Assembly (NCBI RefSeq): GCF_000685215.1
Contig: NZ_ARYJ01000001.1
Span: 124,001 to 188,000, forward strand
Direction of reading: 5' to 3'
Length of the DNA: 64,000 nt
Source of the DNA: Hyphomonas jannaschiana VP2
GTDB lineage: Bacteria > Pseudomonadota > Alphaproteobacteria > Caulobacterales > Hyphomonadaceae
Notes under the pieces: model-generated
What the model was told of the DNA's origin: nothing
Seen by the model: the letters and a program-made list of their open reading frames with translations, nothing else
The model's database searches: none
Made by a program: the position numbers and the translations under genes
Shown: piece after piece, positions 1 to 8,603 of the stretch
Layout of the letters: every line of letters starts with the position of its first letter
How positions within the stretch are numbered: position 1 is the first letter of the stretch

Positions 1-1069
1 TGGCGTTCTGAGCGTCTATAATGTGAGCCTCAACGGCAAGGTCAGCCAGGTCGTCACCAATGTCGGCGGCGCCTCCATCGGCCGCCCCTATGGTGAAGGC
101 AGCTTCTCCATCAGCGAAGGCCGCAAGCCGGTGATCGCCTACACGGCCGGTTTCTCCGACCGCCCGGCCGAAGTCGCCACGATCGGCGCCAATGGCAAGG
201 ACAACAAAGTGCTGACCGAGCTCAATGCCGATGTCCTGCCCTTCCTCGACATGGCGAAAGTGGAGGAGATCCACGTCGCCTCCAGCGCCGATGGCCGCGA
301 GATCGAGGCCTGGGTCGCCCTGCCGCCGGACTTCAAGGCCGATGGCAGCTTCCCGATGATCCTGGAAATCCATGGCGGACCTTACGCGATGTATTCGCCC
401 TTCTTCGGCAGCGAGATCCAGCGCTATGCCGCCGAGGGTTATGTCACCGTGTGGAGCAATCCGCGCGGCTCGACCGGCTATGGCGAAGAGTTCGCCCAGC
501 TGATCGACCTTGCCTATCCGGGCAATGACTATGACGACCTGATGAGCGTCGTCGATGAACTGGTCGCGAAAGACTATGTCTCTGAAGACCGCCTGTTCAT
601 CACCGGCGGTTCCGGCGGCGGCATCCTGACGGCCTGGACCGTCACCAAGACCGACCGCTTCGCCGCGGCCGCCTCGATCAAGCCGGTGATCAACTGGATG
701 ACGATGGCGCTGGCCGGTGACATCGCGCAGTTCGTGCGCCGCCACTGGATCCGCGCCGACCCGTGGTCCGATCCGGAAGCCTTCCTCAAATTCTCGCCGA
801 TCCGCTATGTCGACAAGGTGACGACGCCGACCATGATCATGGTGGGTGAGGAAGACTGGCGCACGCCTGCCTGGGAAGCCGAACAGTTCTACACCGCCCT
901 CAAAATGAATGGTGTGGACACGGTCTATGTCCGCGTGCCGGGCTCCCCCCACTACATCGCCTCCCGCCCCTCCCGCCTGATCGCCAAGACAGACAACATC
1001 ATGGGCTGGTTCGCGAAGTATGATCCGGCGAAGCAGAAGGATGAGGCGGAAGACAGCGGAGAAGACTGA
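1..1069 (+). CDS. S9 family prolyl oligopeptidase-like serine peptidase (3' part, N-terminus outside window)
   Basis: The reading frame is already open at base 2, so the N-terminal beta-propeller portion lies upstream of the window. The visible ~355 residues are the C-terminal alpha/beta-hydrolase catalytic domain of the prolyl oligopeptidase/acylaminoacyl peptidase family. Counting from the in-frame GTG at base 23, the oxyanion-type motif GGP lies near 117, the nucleophile is Ser197 in GGSGGG, the acid is Asp278 in GEEDWRTP and the base is His310 in GSPHY. All three triad members are present, so it should be active on short peptides or acyl-peptides. It carries an acidic C-terminal tail. Its stop overlaps the start of the next gene by one base (TGATG), which suggests co-translation. 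Confidence 0.92.
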   Translation, partial: GVLSVYNVSLNGKVSQVVTNVGGASIGRPYGEGSFSISEGRKPVIAYTAGFSDRPAEVATIGANGKDNKVLTELNADVLPFLDMAKVEEIHVASSADGREIEAWVALPPDFKADGSFPMILEIHGGPYAMYSPFFGSEIQRYAAEGYVTVWSNPRGSTGYGEEFAQLIDLAYPGNDYDDLMSVVDELVAKDYVSEDRLFITGGSGGGILTAWTVTKTDRFAAAASIKPVINWMTMALAGDIAQFVRRHWIRADPWSDPEAFLKFSPIRYVDKVTTPTMIMVGEEDWRTPAWEAEQFYTALKMNGVDTVYVRVPGSPHYIASRPSRLIAKTDNIMGWFAKYDPAKQKDEAEDSGED

Positions 1070-1476
1070 TGTCTGGCCACCCAGCCCTCACCGACAGTCT
1101 CGGCCTGCTCTCTGAGCGGGCCGGGGATGTTACCGGTCTTGTTTATGCACGGCTGTTTGCGGCGTATCCGGAGCTGGAAGACCTGTTCCTGATGGATACC
1201 GATGGCGGCGTGCGGGGCTCGATGCTGAGCCAGGCGTTCGAGTGCCTGATGGATCTGGCCGAGGGGCCAGGCACGATGGCGGAGACGGTGATCCGGTCAG
1301 AACGGGTCAATCATGACACGTATGATGTGCCGGCCGGCATGTTCGAAGTGTTCTTCGACATCATCCGCGATGTGACGAAAGAAGTGGCGGGCAGTGACTG
1401 GTCGCCGTTGATGGAGGCAGCGTGGACATCGGTTCTTGCCGATGCGTCGCGCCTCTCCCAGCCCCTGCCCGCCTGA
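1069..1476 (+). CDS. globin-like protein
   Basis: A 135-residue single-domain protein with a globin-like pattern. The B-helix region around 23-40 contains the typical LFxxxPELxxLF motif. His82 in the VNHDTY segment is a candidate proximal heme ligand, and the C-terminal helix has an AW motif near 118-119 as in flavohemoglobin globin domains. No reductase domain follows, so any oxygen or NO chemistry would need an external reductant. The gene overlaps the upstream peptidase stop by one base. Family assignment is from pattern recognition; heme binding is inferred. A hairpin (1477-1508) follows the stop but lacks a U-tract. Confidence 0.7.
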   Translation: MSGHPALTDSLGLLSERAGDVTGLVYARLFAAYPELEDLFLMDTDGGVRGSMLSQAFECLMDLAEGPGTMAETVIRSERVNHDTYDVPAGMFEVFFDIIRDVTKEVAGSDWSPLMEAAWTSVLADASRLSQPLPA

Positions 1477-1522
1477 AGCGCTGCGGTCCTGCCTTTGACC
1501 GCGGCGCTCCAACCGCAAAACG

Positions 1523-1708
1523 CTAGTCGCTGGCGGGAGACTCGTCCCGCGTGCGGGTCTTGCTGACGCCAATCACCATGCCGAGGCCGAACAGCGTGAA
1601 CGCGCCGACCGCAATCCATGTCGTCGCAATGCCGAGCAGGAAGGCGCCATAGGCGAGCCCGGCGATGAAGATCACGAAGCCGATCAGATAAAGCGAAAAT
1701 GAGGACAT
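1523..1708 (-). CDS. small two-helix membrane protein of unknown function
   Basis: 61 residues with two strongly hydrophobic segments (about 5-25 and 30-48), followed by a short charged tail (KTRTRDESPASD), so an inner-membrane hairpin protein is expected. No catalytic motif is visible. It is convergent with the globin-like gene and divergent from the acyltransferase. I recognise no named family. Confidence 0.6.
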   Translation of the reverse strand: MSSFSLYLIGFVIFIAGLAYGAFLLGIATTWIAVGAFTLFGLGMVIGVSKTRTRDESPASD

Positions 1709-1939
1709 CGGCGAAGCTCCCGGTTCTGTATGATTCCGGGAAACAACGCCTTATTCGCCTGCCGGTTCCCGCGTCCAGGCGGCGCCCATCAGCACCTGAA
1801 TGGAGAATTCCGCGCCCTTAAGTTGCCAGGCGGAAAAAGGCGCTCACCGGCAAAGGGAACGCACGGCATATGGCACCGGTCTTGCGAATTGCCCTGTCCC
1901 AATCCGGGACGGAGTGACCCGCAGAAACAGGCCGAGCTC

Positions 1940-3022
1940 ATGCTTCACAGCATCAATACGATCCGGACGCTGTCGTGTATTTCGATTGCGGTTTTCCACA
2001 TCACCGAATTCGTCAATGCCAGCTCCGACACCGTCACCCTGCCTTTCACTGCGGCGCCCGGCTTTCACCTCTTCCTGCTGATCAGCGGATTCATCCTGGT
2101 CTACATCACCAACCCGAATGACCAGCCCGTTCCCTTCATGATGAAACGCGCTGTGCGGATCCTGCCGCTCTACTGGCTGATGACGGCGGTCGCCATCCTG
2201 ATGATCGCGTTCAAACCCTGGCTCTTGCCAAAGGCAGAGCTCTCGATGGAGCACATCGTTCAGAGCTTCCTGCTGCTGCCCTATTATGATTTGCGCGACC
2301 GGCTTCACCCGATCCTCTATGTCGGCTGGACGCTGGGCTACATCATGCTGTTCTACCTGATGTTCGCCATCTCCCTGATGGCGAAGGCAAAACATCAGAT
2401 CCCGCTGACGATTGCCATGACCGTCGGCCTGATTGTTGCCGCACAGTGGTTTCCCACCCCGGCCTTCCGCGAATTCTATGGCGATCCGATCCTGCTGGAA
2501 TTTGCGTCAGGCTGCATCATCGGTCTCGCCCTGCGCCAGCCAGCCGTGATCGCCTTCATCAAGCGTACGCCGATGTGGCCGTTCGCCTTGATCGGCGCGG
2601 CCGGCCTCTGCGTGGCGGCCTGGCTGCACTATGACGGCTGGGCGAAGATCGCGACCTTTGCGCCGCCTGCAGCCTTGCTGGTGTTCGCGGCGGCGGGCCA
2701 GGACATCTTCCGCACGCCGCTGAATAATGCTGTCTTCCGGCTTGGCGGGCAGATCAGCTATGGCATCTACCTGATCCACCCAATCATCCTGCCGGTCCTG
2801 GCCGTGATGATCTTCGAGCATATCGACAATGGCCTGCTCGGCGCAGCACTGATCTTTGCGACCGTCCTGCCGCTCTCGATCGGCCTCGCCTATCTCAGCT
2901 TCAGATATTTCGAGACGCCGTCGAACAAATGGCTGCGCCGCGTGCTGGGCCTGACCAACACGGCTTCACGGAAGCCGCGTTCGCAAAGCTATGCAGGGTC
3001 AGTCCGTGGCAAGGTCGCCTGA
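1940..3022 (+). CDS. acyltransferase 3 family integral membrane protein
   Basis: About 360 residues with some ten hydrophobic segments. The N-terminal motif Arg9-x10-His20 is the conserved catalytic-type signature of the acyltransferase-3 (OafA/NodX/ExoZ) family, which O-acylates sugars of surface polysaccharides or lipids using cytoplasmic acyl donors. Further family-like features are LFLLISGFIL near 51-60 and SYGIYLIHP in the C-terminal third. The ATG at 1940 is preferred over the more upstream in-frame start at 1730 because the extra 70 residues are Arg/Pro/Gly-rich and unlike the family. Substrate is unknown. Confidence 0.85.
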   Translation: MLHSINTIRTLSCISIAVFHITEFVNASSDTVTLPFTAAPGFHLFLLISGFILVYITNPNDQPVPFMMKRAVRILPLYWLMTAVAILMIAFKPWLLPKAELSMEHIVQSFLLLPYYDLRDRLHPILYVGWTLGYIMLFYLMFAISLMAKAKHQIPLTIAMTVGLIVAAQWFPTPAFREFYGDPILLEFASGCIIGLALRQPAVIAFIKRTPMWPFALIGAAGLCVAAWLHYDGWAKIATFAPPAALLVFAAAGQDIFRTPLNNAVFRLGGQISYGIYLIHPIILPVLAVMIFEHIDNGLLGAALIFATVLPLSIGLAYLSFRYFETPSNKWLRRVLGLTNTASRKPRSQSYAGSVRGKVA

Positions 3023-3043
3023 GGCCGGTCAGCCCCCAGGCGA

Positions 3044-4873
3044 TCAGGCGTCGGCTTTCTTCGCGTTGCGCTTGCGCTCGTGCGGGTCGAGGAAGATCTT
3101 GCGCAGGCGGATGTTCTCCGGCGTCACTTCCACGAGTTCGTCATCGGCGATGTAGGCCAGGGACTTTTCCAGCGTCATCTGAAGCGGCGGTGTCAGGCGC
3201 ACGGCTTCGTCAGAGCCCGATGCGCGCATGTTCGTCAGCTTCTTGCCCTTGAGCACGTTCACTTCGAGATCGTTGTCGCGCGTGTGCTCGCCGACAATCA
3301 TGCCGCCATACACCTTGTCGCCCGGATGGATCATCATCGGACCGCGGTCTTCGAGGTTCCAGAGTGCGAAGGCAACGGCCTCGCCCTGCTCCATCGCGAT
3401 CAGCACGCCCGTGTGGCGGCCCTGGATCTTGCCCTTGTGCGGGGCATATTCGTGGAAGACGCGGTTCATGATGGCCGTGCCGCGCGTGTCGGACAGAAGC
3501 TCACCCTGATAGCCGATCAGGCCGCGTGTCGGCGCGTGGAACACCATGCGCGTGCGGCCGGCGCCGGAGGGACGCATGTCCAGCATGTCGGCTTTGCGCT
3601 CGGACAGCTTCTGCACGACGATACCGGAATGCTCGTCATCGACGTCAATGACGACTTCCTCGATCGGCTCCAGCTTGTTGCCGTGCTCGTCTTCCTGCAT
3701 CACGACCTGTGGGCGCGAAACGCCAAGTTCGAAGCCTTCGCGGCGCATCGTCTCGATCAGGACGGCCAGCTGGAGTTCACCGCGGCCGGAGACGGTGAAC
3801 GCCTCCGCATCGGTCGCGCGCTCAACCTTCAGGGCGACGTTGCCTTCAGCCTCTTTCAGCAGGCGGTCCCAGATCATGCGGCTGGTGACCTTGGTGCCTT
3901 CTGTGCCCGCCAGCGGGCTGTCATTGACGCGGAAGGTCATGGAGATGGTCGGCGGGTCGATCGGCTGGGCCGCGATCGGCTCGGAAACGGACGGGTCGCA
4001 GAATGTGTCGGCGACGTTCGCCTTGGTCATGCCGGCCAGCGAGACAATGTCACCGGCTTGCGCCTCATCCACCGGCACGCGCTCGAGGCCGCGGAAGGCG
4101 AGCACTTTGGACACACGGCCCTGCTCGACCAGACCGCCTTCACGATCCAGCACCTTGATGGTCTGGTTCGGCTTGATGCTGCCGGATGCCACACGGCCGG
4201 TCAGGATGCGGCCGAGGAAGTTATCTGCGGAAATCGTGGTGGCGAGGAAGCGGAACGGTCCCTCTTCCACTTTCGGCGTCGGCACATGGTCCACGACCAG
4301 CTGGAACAGCTCATCCATGTTTGCGGCGGCCGTTTCATACTGGCTGGACATCCAGCCCTGCTTGGCCGAGCCGTAAAGGATCGGGAAGTCGAGCTGCTCA
4401 TCCGTGGCGTCGAGGTTTGCGAACAGGTCGAACACATCGTTGACCACTTCGTCCGGACGGCGCTCCGGCTTGTCGATCTTGTTGACGGCCACAATCGGCT
4501 TCAGGCCGACTTTCAGCGCCTTGGAGACGACGAACTTGGTTTGCGGCATCGGGCCTTCAGCCGCGTCGACGAGCACGATCGCGCCATCCACCATGTGCAG
4601 GATACGCTCCACCTCACCGCCGAAATCGGCGTGTCCGGGCGTGTCGACGATGTTGATACGGTAGCCGTTCCACTCGACCGACGTCGTCTTGGCGAGAATG
4701 GTGATGCCACGCTCTTTTTCCAGATCGTTGGAATCCATCATCCGCTCAGCGGTCTTCTCGTTTTCACGGAAGGTGCCGGACTGTTTGAGCAGTTCGTCCA
4801 CCAGCGTCGTCTTCCCGTGGTCGACGTGGGCGATGATGGCGATGTTGCGCATTTTTTCGATAGGCGTGGACAT
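3044..4873 (-). CDS. typA: translational GTPase TypA/BipA
   Basis: 609 residues, the normal TypA/BipA length. G1 is AHVDHGKT (15-22), the switch II motif DTPGH is at 77-81 and NKID at 131-134. EF-Tu-like domain II, EF-G-like domains III/V and the BipA-specific C-terminal domain follow. TypA is a ribosome-associated GTPase acting in 50S assembly and stress or cold adaptation. A very long antisense frame covers it, but conservation clearly lies on the minus strand. It is transcribed divergently from the DJ-1/PfpI gene across a 246-bp gap in which I see no convincing operator. Confidence 0.98.
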   Translation of the reverse strand: MSTPIEKMRNIAIIAHVDHGKTTLVDELLKQSGTFRENEKTAERMMDSNDLEKERGITILAKTTSVEWNGYRINIVDTPGHADFGGEVERILHMVDGAIVLVDAAEGPMPQTKFVVSKALKVGLKPIVAVNKIDKPERRPDEVVNDVFDLFANLDATDEQLDFPILYGSAKQGWMSSQYETAAANMDELFQLVVDHVPTPKVEEGPFRFLATTISADNFLGRILTGRVASGSIKPNQTIKVLDREGGLVEQGRVSKVLAFRGLERVPVDEAQAGDIVSLAGMTKANVADTFCDPSVSEPIAAQPIDPPTISMTFRVNDSPLAGTEGTKVTSRMIWDRLLKEAEGNVALKVERATDAEAFTVSGRGELQLAVLIETMRREGFELGVSRPQVVMQEDEHGNKLEPIEEVVIDVDDEHSGIVVQKLSERKADMLDMRPSGAGRTRMVFHAPTRGLIGYQGELLSDTRGTAIMNRVFHEYAPHKGKIQGRHTGVLIAMEQGEAVAFALWNLEDRGPMMIHPGDKVYGGMIVGEHTRDNDLEVNVLKGKKLTNMRASGSDEAVRLTPPLQMTLEKSLAYIADDELVEVTPENIRLRKIFLDPHERKRNAKKADA

Positions 4874-5119
4874 GTACGGCAGGCTTTCGGGAGGGAAGAA
4901 AGGGGAATTCCCGCGCCCGGTACAGGATGCCGCACGGTTTGGCTATGCCCAAGTGTCAGAAAGCCGCCCGGGGGCTGCACACCCGCCCTTCGGCCACCGC
5001 GCCGCTTCCTGTTGCAATCGTCATGGAACAGAGCCCTGCCCCACCCATTGATAAGTTACAGGGCTGGACGGGATCGCGCGACACAATCCGCGCGCCACAT
5101 TAGCAAGAAAGGATTCATC

Positions 5120-5695
5120 ATGACGAAACGTGCCGAAAACCGCACCCTCGCCATTCTCGCAACCGACGGATTTGAACAGGTCGAGCTGACCTCTCCGAAA
5201 GAGGCTATCGAGAACGCCGGCGGTACCTGCAAGATCGTCTCGCCGAATGACCAACGTATCCAGGGCAACAAGCACCGCGAACACGGTGACTGGTTTGATG
5301 TGGATGTGAAACTGGACGAGGCGATGGCGGAAGACTTCGATGCGCTGCTTATCCCGGGCGGCCTGTTCAATCCGGACGCGCTGCGCCGGGACAGCAGAGC
5401 CCTCGCATTCGCTTCGGCCTTCTTCGAACAGAAGAAACCGGTCTTCGCAATCTGTCACGGGCCGCAGGTCCTCATTTCGGCAGGCCTGGTGAATGGCCGT
5501 AAGATGACGGGTTTCTCCGCAATCCAGCAGGATTTGAAAAATGCCGGCGCCGTCGTGACCGACGAACCGGTTGTCGTGGACGAAGGCCTCGTCACGTCGC
5601 GCAATCCGGACGACCTTGGCCAGTTCAATGCGAAGATTGTTGAAGAGATCTGCGAAGGCAAACACGCCGCCCAGCGCGAGTCCGTGACCGCCTGA
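5120..5695 (+). CDS. DJ-1/PfpI family protein (type 1 glutamine amidotransferase-like)
   Basis: 191 residues spanning one DJ-1/PfpI domain. The nucleophile elbow AICHGPQ places Cys112-His113, and Glu19 in DGFEQVEL is the conserved acidic partner, so the classical catalytic set is present. Family members act as glyoxalase III/deglycase, chaperone or protease-like stress proteins; which activity applies here cannot be read from sequence. Start ATG 5120 is supported by AAAGGA 7-8 nt upstream. The frame stays open far upstream, antisense to typA, but that part is a shadow. Confidence 0.93.
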   Translation: MTKRAENRTLAILATDGFEQVELTSPKEAIENAGGTCKIVSPNDQRIQGNKHREHGDWFDVDVKLDEAMAEDFDALLIPGGLFNPDALRRDSRALAFASAFFEQKKPVFAICHGPQVLISAGLVNGRKMTGFSAIQQDLKNAGAVVTDEPVVVDEGLVTSRNPDDLGQFNAKIVEEICEGKHAAQRESVTA

Positions 5696-5756
5696 CCTGT
5701 AGGGTTCCGCGCGGTGGCGTCTTGATTGCAGCCGAAAGCTGCTGCATGCGCGTTGC

Positions 5757-6680
5757 ATGACGAACTCAAACGATATGCCGCTTGCGGCGAAACCGATTGA
5801 TCGCGCCGCGCACCGCCGACTGGACGAGGCCTGGCTGGAAGAAGCTTTCAAGCGCGAGGACGTGCTGGTCCTGCTGATGCGGAACGGAGAGCCTTTCGTG
5901 CATCCGGGCCGCAACAGCGGTCTGGTCTGGATGGGGCCAGAGGCCGCGCGAATCTCGCCCGGCTCGCCACGCCTCTTCCTCGGCGAAGACAAGGCCGGCA
6001 CACCCGTGTTTGCGATCGATCTGCCGGAACGTTTTGCGCTTGACGGTTCACTGATCGAAGGGGCCGGAGAGTTTCTCGATTTCCGCGCCGCCGCCGGATC
6101 GATTCCGGAGATGGATGCGAACTGCGCCTCGACCGCGCGGTCGATTTTCATGTGGCACCAGAGCCACAGGTTCTGCTCAAAATGCGGTTCGGAAAGTGCA
6201 ATGGTCGAGGCCGGATGGAAGCGGCAATGCCCGTCCTGCGGCGCCGAGCATTTCCCGCGCACAGACCCGGTTGCGATCATGCTGGCGGTGAAAGACGGCA
6301 AGGCCCTGATCGGAAGACAGAGGATGTGGCCGCCGGGATTCTATTCCTGCCTCGCCGGTTTCTGCGAACCCGGAGAAACCATCGAACAGGCTGCAGCCCG
6401 CGAAATCTTCGAGGAAGCTGGCGTCGTTACTGATGCAGCGAGTGCAGAATACATCGCGTGCCAGCCCTGGCCCTTCCCGTCTTCACTCATGGTGGGCCTG
6501 ATCCTGGAGGCAGAAGGTTTCGAGATTTCCATCGACGAAAAAGAGATCGAGACAGCCCGCTGGGTGACCCGCGAAGAGATGGTGCGGATCCTCAACCACA
6601 GTCATGAAGAGATCTTCGGCCCGCCGCCGATGGCGATTGCCCACCACATCATGAAAGCCTGGTCAGAAAAAGGTCATTGA
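5757..6680 (+). CDS. nudC: NAD(+) diphosphatase NudC (Nudix hydrolase)
   Basis: 307 residues with the three-part NudC architecture: an N-terminal domain, a four-Cys zinc ribbon (Cys140, 143, 158, 161) and a Nudix domain. The Nudix box begins at Gly201, with Glu207 and the REIFEEAG core at 215-222. The NudC-specific motif follows as CQPWPFPSS (235-243), with Cys in place of the usual Ser. The enzyme hydrolyses NADH/NAD to NMN plus AMP and, in E. coli, removes NAD caps from RNA. The chosen ATG at 5757 has no good Shine-Dalgarno; an in-frame ATG at 5775 is an alternative. Confidence 0.95.
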   Translation: MTNSNDMPLAAKPIDRAAHRRLDEAWLEEAFKREDVLVLLMRNGEPFVHPGRNSGLVWMGPEAARISPGSPRLFLGEDKAGTPVFAIDLPERFALDGSLIEGAGEFLDFRAAAGSIPEMDANCASTARSIFMWHQSHRFCSKCGSESAMVEAGWKRQCPSCGAEHFPRTDPVAIMLAVKDGKALIGRQRMWPPGFYSCLAGFCEPGETIEQAAAREIFEEAGVVTDAASAEYIACQPWPFPSSLMVGLILEAEGFEISIDEKEIETARWVTREEMVRILNHSHEEIFGPPPMAIAHHIMKAWSEKGH

Positions 6681-6730
6681 CCGCACACGGAAGGCGTGTT
6701 TCCGCTCTTCTTGCAGACAAAAATCTGGAG

Positions 6731-6749
6731 TTGATTTCGCGCGAATCAA
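6731..6749. promoter_or_regulatory. inverted repeat TTGATT-N7-AATCAA upstream of the Lys-rich protein gene
   Basis: Perfect 6-bp arms separated by 7 bases, 37 bp before the ATG at 6786. It resembles an FNR/FixK half-site pair, but the spacing is wrong (FNR sites need TTGAT-N4-ATCAA), so a different dimeric regulator or no function is equally possible. Confidence 0.3.
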
Positions 6750-6785
6750 AGTACTGAGAATATTGCCACTGACAGGAGATCGGAC

Positions 6786-7079
6786 ATGGCAACTGCAACG
6801 AAGAAACCGGCTGCAAAAAAACCGGCGGCAAAAAAGCCAGCCGTGAAAAAGCCGGTCGCAAAAAAACCGGCTGCTAAGGCTGCGACAGCGACGAAAACTG
6901 CTGCCGCCAAAAAGCCGGCCGCAAAGAAACCTGCTGCTGCAAAGAAGCCGGTTGCGAAGAAACCGGCGGCAAAGCCGGCCGTAAAGAAAGCTGCTCCGAA
7001 AGCTGCCAAGCCCGCTGCAAAGAAGCCGGCCGCCGCCAAGAAGCCCGCTGCGAAGAAACCGGCTGCGAAGAAAAAGTAA
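6786..7079 (+). CDS. Lys/Ala/Pro-rich histone H1-like low-complexity protein
   Basis: 97 residues made almost entirely of KKPAA-type repeats; 34 residues are Lys, there is no acidic residue and no hydrophobic core. This composition matches bacterial histone H1-like/AlgP-like tails that bind DNA or other polyanions. It is genuinely translated in all likelihood: AGGAG sits 7 nt before the ATG and two hairpin terminators follow. The internal DNA repeats make it prone to slippage and length variation between strains. No paired globular domain is present, so the whole protein is the tail. Confidence 0.85.
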   Translation: MATATKKPAAKKPAAKKPAVKKPVAKKPAAKAATATKTAAAKKPAAKKPAAAKKPVAKKPAAKPAVKKAAPKAAKPAAKKPAAAKKPAAKKPAAKKK

Positions 7080-7100
7080 GCCGGACAATAAAGTTCCAGG

Positions 7101-7137
7101 AAAAGCGGACGCGGGAAACCACGTCCGCTTTTTTTAT
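7101..7137 (+). terminator. Rho-independent terminator after the Lys-rich protein gene
   Basis: Perfect stem AAGCGGACG/CGTCCGCTT with a 10-nt loop, ending in a run of T residues, 22 bp after the stop codon. Confidence 0.88.
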
Positions 7138-7159
7138 TGCCCAGCTTTCAGACCATATG

Positions 7160-7198
7160 AGAAACCCCCGCCTGGCAGACAGTGCGGGGGTTTCTTTT
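7160..7198 (+). terminator. second, tandem Rho-independent terminator
   Basis: Stem GAAACCCCCGC/GCGGGGGTTTC (11 bp) with a 12-nt loop and TTTT downstream on the plus strand. It lies about 25 bp after the first terminator. The remaining sequence to 7372 holds nothing I recognise. Confidence 0.8.
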
Positions 7199-7372
7199 GT
7201 TGCACGCAACGGAGGGGGGACAGTGCGCGCAGTTCCGTCCGGCGGCGGGGACAGCGGGAGCTGGGGTGGGAAACCGCCGGTACGAAAGAGGTAATCGAAC
7301 CCAGAGAGAACGGTACTTAAACCTGCGTCATGACTCAGATGTAAGCCGCCGTTCTCTCATCAGGCGAAAAGC

Positions 7373-7831
7373 CTATTCCTGCAGGTCCTGCCATTGCGTG
7401 TCGGCCTTTTCGATGAAGCCCGGAATATCTGCATTCCACTTTTTCTGAATGCCGGCATTGTAGTTCAGGTAGAGCTTCCCATCGACGATCTTCCAGTATT
7501 TCGCATCACCCTTGGCATATTTGCCATCGGCCATGGCCCAGGCGCAGTAGCCGCCATATTGCGGCGCATAGGCGGCCGGGTCTGCAAGGAAGGCGTCGCG
7601 GTTTGCGGCTGACGCAAACTGGAAGGTGGCGTCCTTGTACTCTGTCGAAAATTCCTTGGAGCCCTTCACCGGCTGCCCATCCGTGAAATAAGCCACCGGG
7701 TCATAGCCCTGAAGTGCGGTGTTCGAGAACCGGCCGGTATAGACGGCCGGCTCGGCCTGGGCCATTGGCACAAGGACAGTCACAGGTGCAGCAGCAAGGA
7801 AGGCTGCCAGGAGGAGTGGACGGAGTTTCAT
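7373..7831 (-). CDS. exported YHS-domain protein
   Basis: 152 residues. An N-terminal signal peptide (about 1-26, ending AQA) is followed by a YHS domain whose core runs from LQGYDPVAYF to PQYGGYCAWAMADG. YHS domains are small metal-associated modules. Secreted single-domain versions are common in proteobacteria and of unclear function. The protein continues through a KYWKIVDGKLYLNYN segment typical of this subfamily. It lies 71 bp downstream of the DoxX-like gene on the same strand, so the two are likely co-transcribed. Confidence 0.87.
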   Translation of the reverse strand: MKLRPLLLAAFLAAAPVTVLVPMAQAEPAVYTGRFSNTALQGYDPVAYFTDGQPVKGSKEFSTEYKDATFQFASAANRDAFLADPAAYAPQYGGYCAWAMADGKYAKGDAKYWKIVDGKLYLNYNAGIQKKWNADIPGFIEKADTQWQDLQE

Positions 7832-7902
7832 CGGAAAAGATCCTTTCAGAAAGTGGAGCCGGCCGCCAGTAAGGGGTGAAGCATAGCGGCCGGCGTAAAG
7901 CC

Positions 7903-8424
7903 TCAGGCAGCGGCGTGCCGGGCTTCGGAACGGAAGGCGGTTTCAGCAGGCGGCACCAGCACGTCGCGGAGACCGGAGAGGATGGCAAACAGAGTGTCGC
8001 GGCGGGCGACAAGCATGGCTATCGAGCTGAGCCAGACCGTCACCGCCATGACGAACAGGCCGCCACCATCATTGTTCGGATCGATGCCGAGCGGCGTCCA
8101 GAGGTGGAAGTTCACCGCCCCGGTCATGACAGCCACCGCGATCAGCGCGCCCAGCGTCTGCAGGCGGCGGAGCGCCGGAAACAGGCCGAGCAGAAGCAGC
8201 GTGGCAGCCAGCAGTTCCGCCGTTCCGATCACATATTGGCTGAACAGTCCGGTCTGCGCGAACAGACCCGGCGCGCCGAGGCTGGCAGCCCAGGCATCGA
8301 GCCGCCCGAAAATTACCTGTGTCTCGATGGCATTGGTATATTTGAACCGCAGGCTGTCGAGGAACACCGCCGAGGCGACAAGGCTGTAGGCGATGGGGGC
8401 ATATCTCTTTATTCTTGCGATCAT
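7903..8424 (-). CDS. DoxX-like / YkgB-like integral membrane protein
   Basis: 173 residues from the ATG at 8424, which is preceded by GGGAG at about 8 nt. The longer upstream frame is Arg/His-rich and is rejected. At least four hydrophobic segments are seen, with a LRFKYT motif after helix 1 and a VIGTAELLAA segment, as in DoxX/DUF417 (YkgB) inner-membrane proteins. The family is tied to redox or thiol stress, but its biochemistry is largely unknown. It is divergent from a LysR regulator that probably controls it. Confidence 0.72.
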   Translation of the reverse strand: MIARIKRYAPIAYSLVASAVFLDSLRFKYTNAIETQVIFGRLDAWAASLGAPGLFAQTGLFSQYVIGTAELLAATLLLLGLFPALRRLQTLGALIAVAVMTGAVNFHLWTPLGIDPNNDGGGLFVMAVTVWLSSIAMLVARRDTLFAILSGLRDVLVPPAETAFRSEARHAAA

Positions 8425-8487
8425 GTTGGCGTCTCCCTTTGTTCGGCTTGTCTCACAACGCCCCGCACACGGGCAAAGCAAAGGCGT

Positions 8488-8502
8488 GTGAGGATCGCTC
8501 AC
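8488..8502. promoter_or_regulatory. LysR-type T-N11-A palindrome in the divergent intergenic region
   Basis: GTGAG-N5-CTCAC, with the T at 8489 and the A at 8501 giving an exact T-N11-A LysR box. It lies between the DoxX-like gene and the LysR gene, as expected for an autoregulatory divergent operator. Confidence 0.55.
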
Positions 8503-8603
8503 GGATTCGTGGGTGGTGCGAGAGCGGAGAAATGCGTGCGCCCCCTCGCGGAATGCCGCCCCCTTCCCTACATTCATGCAGATTCTGCATGGGGGTTTTT
8601 GGA

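Noticed and set aside
1477..1508. Terminator between the globin-like gene and the small membrane protein gene
   Set aside because: A 12-bp stem with one mismatch is present, but there is no T-tract on either strand.
3080..5119. Very long plus-strand frame antisense to typA, continuous with the DJ-1/PfpI gene
   Set aside because: typA on the minus strand has every GTPase motif; the antisense product is His/Arg/Asp-rich without domains. Only the part from 5120 has a ribosome site and family similarity.
6731..6749. FNR/FixK box upstream of the Lys-rich protein gene
   Set aside because: Arms resemble FNR half-sites, but the spacer is too long for FNR or FixK; kept only as an inverted repeat of unknown function.
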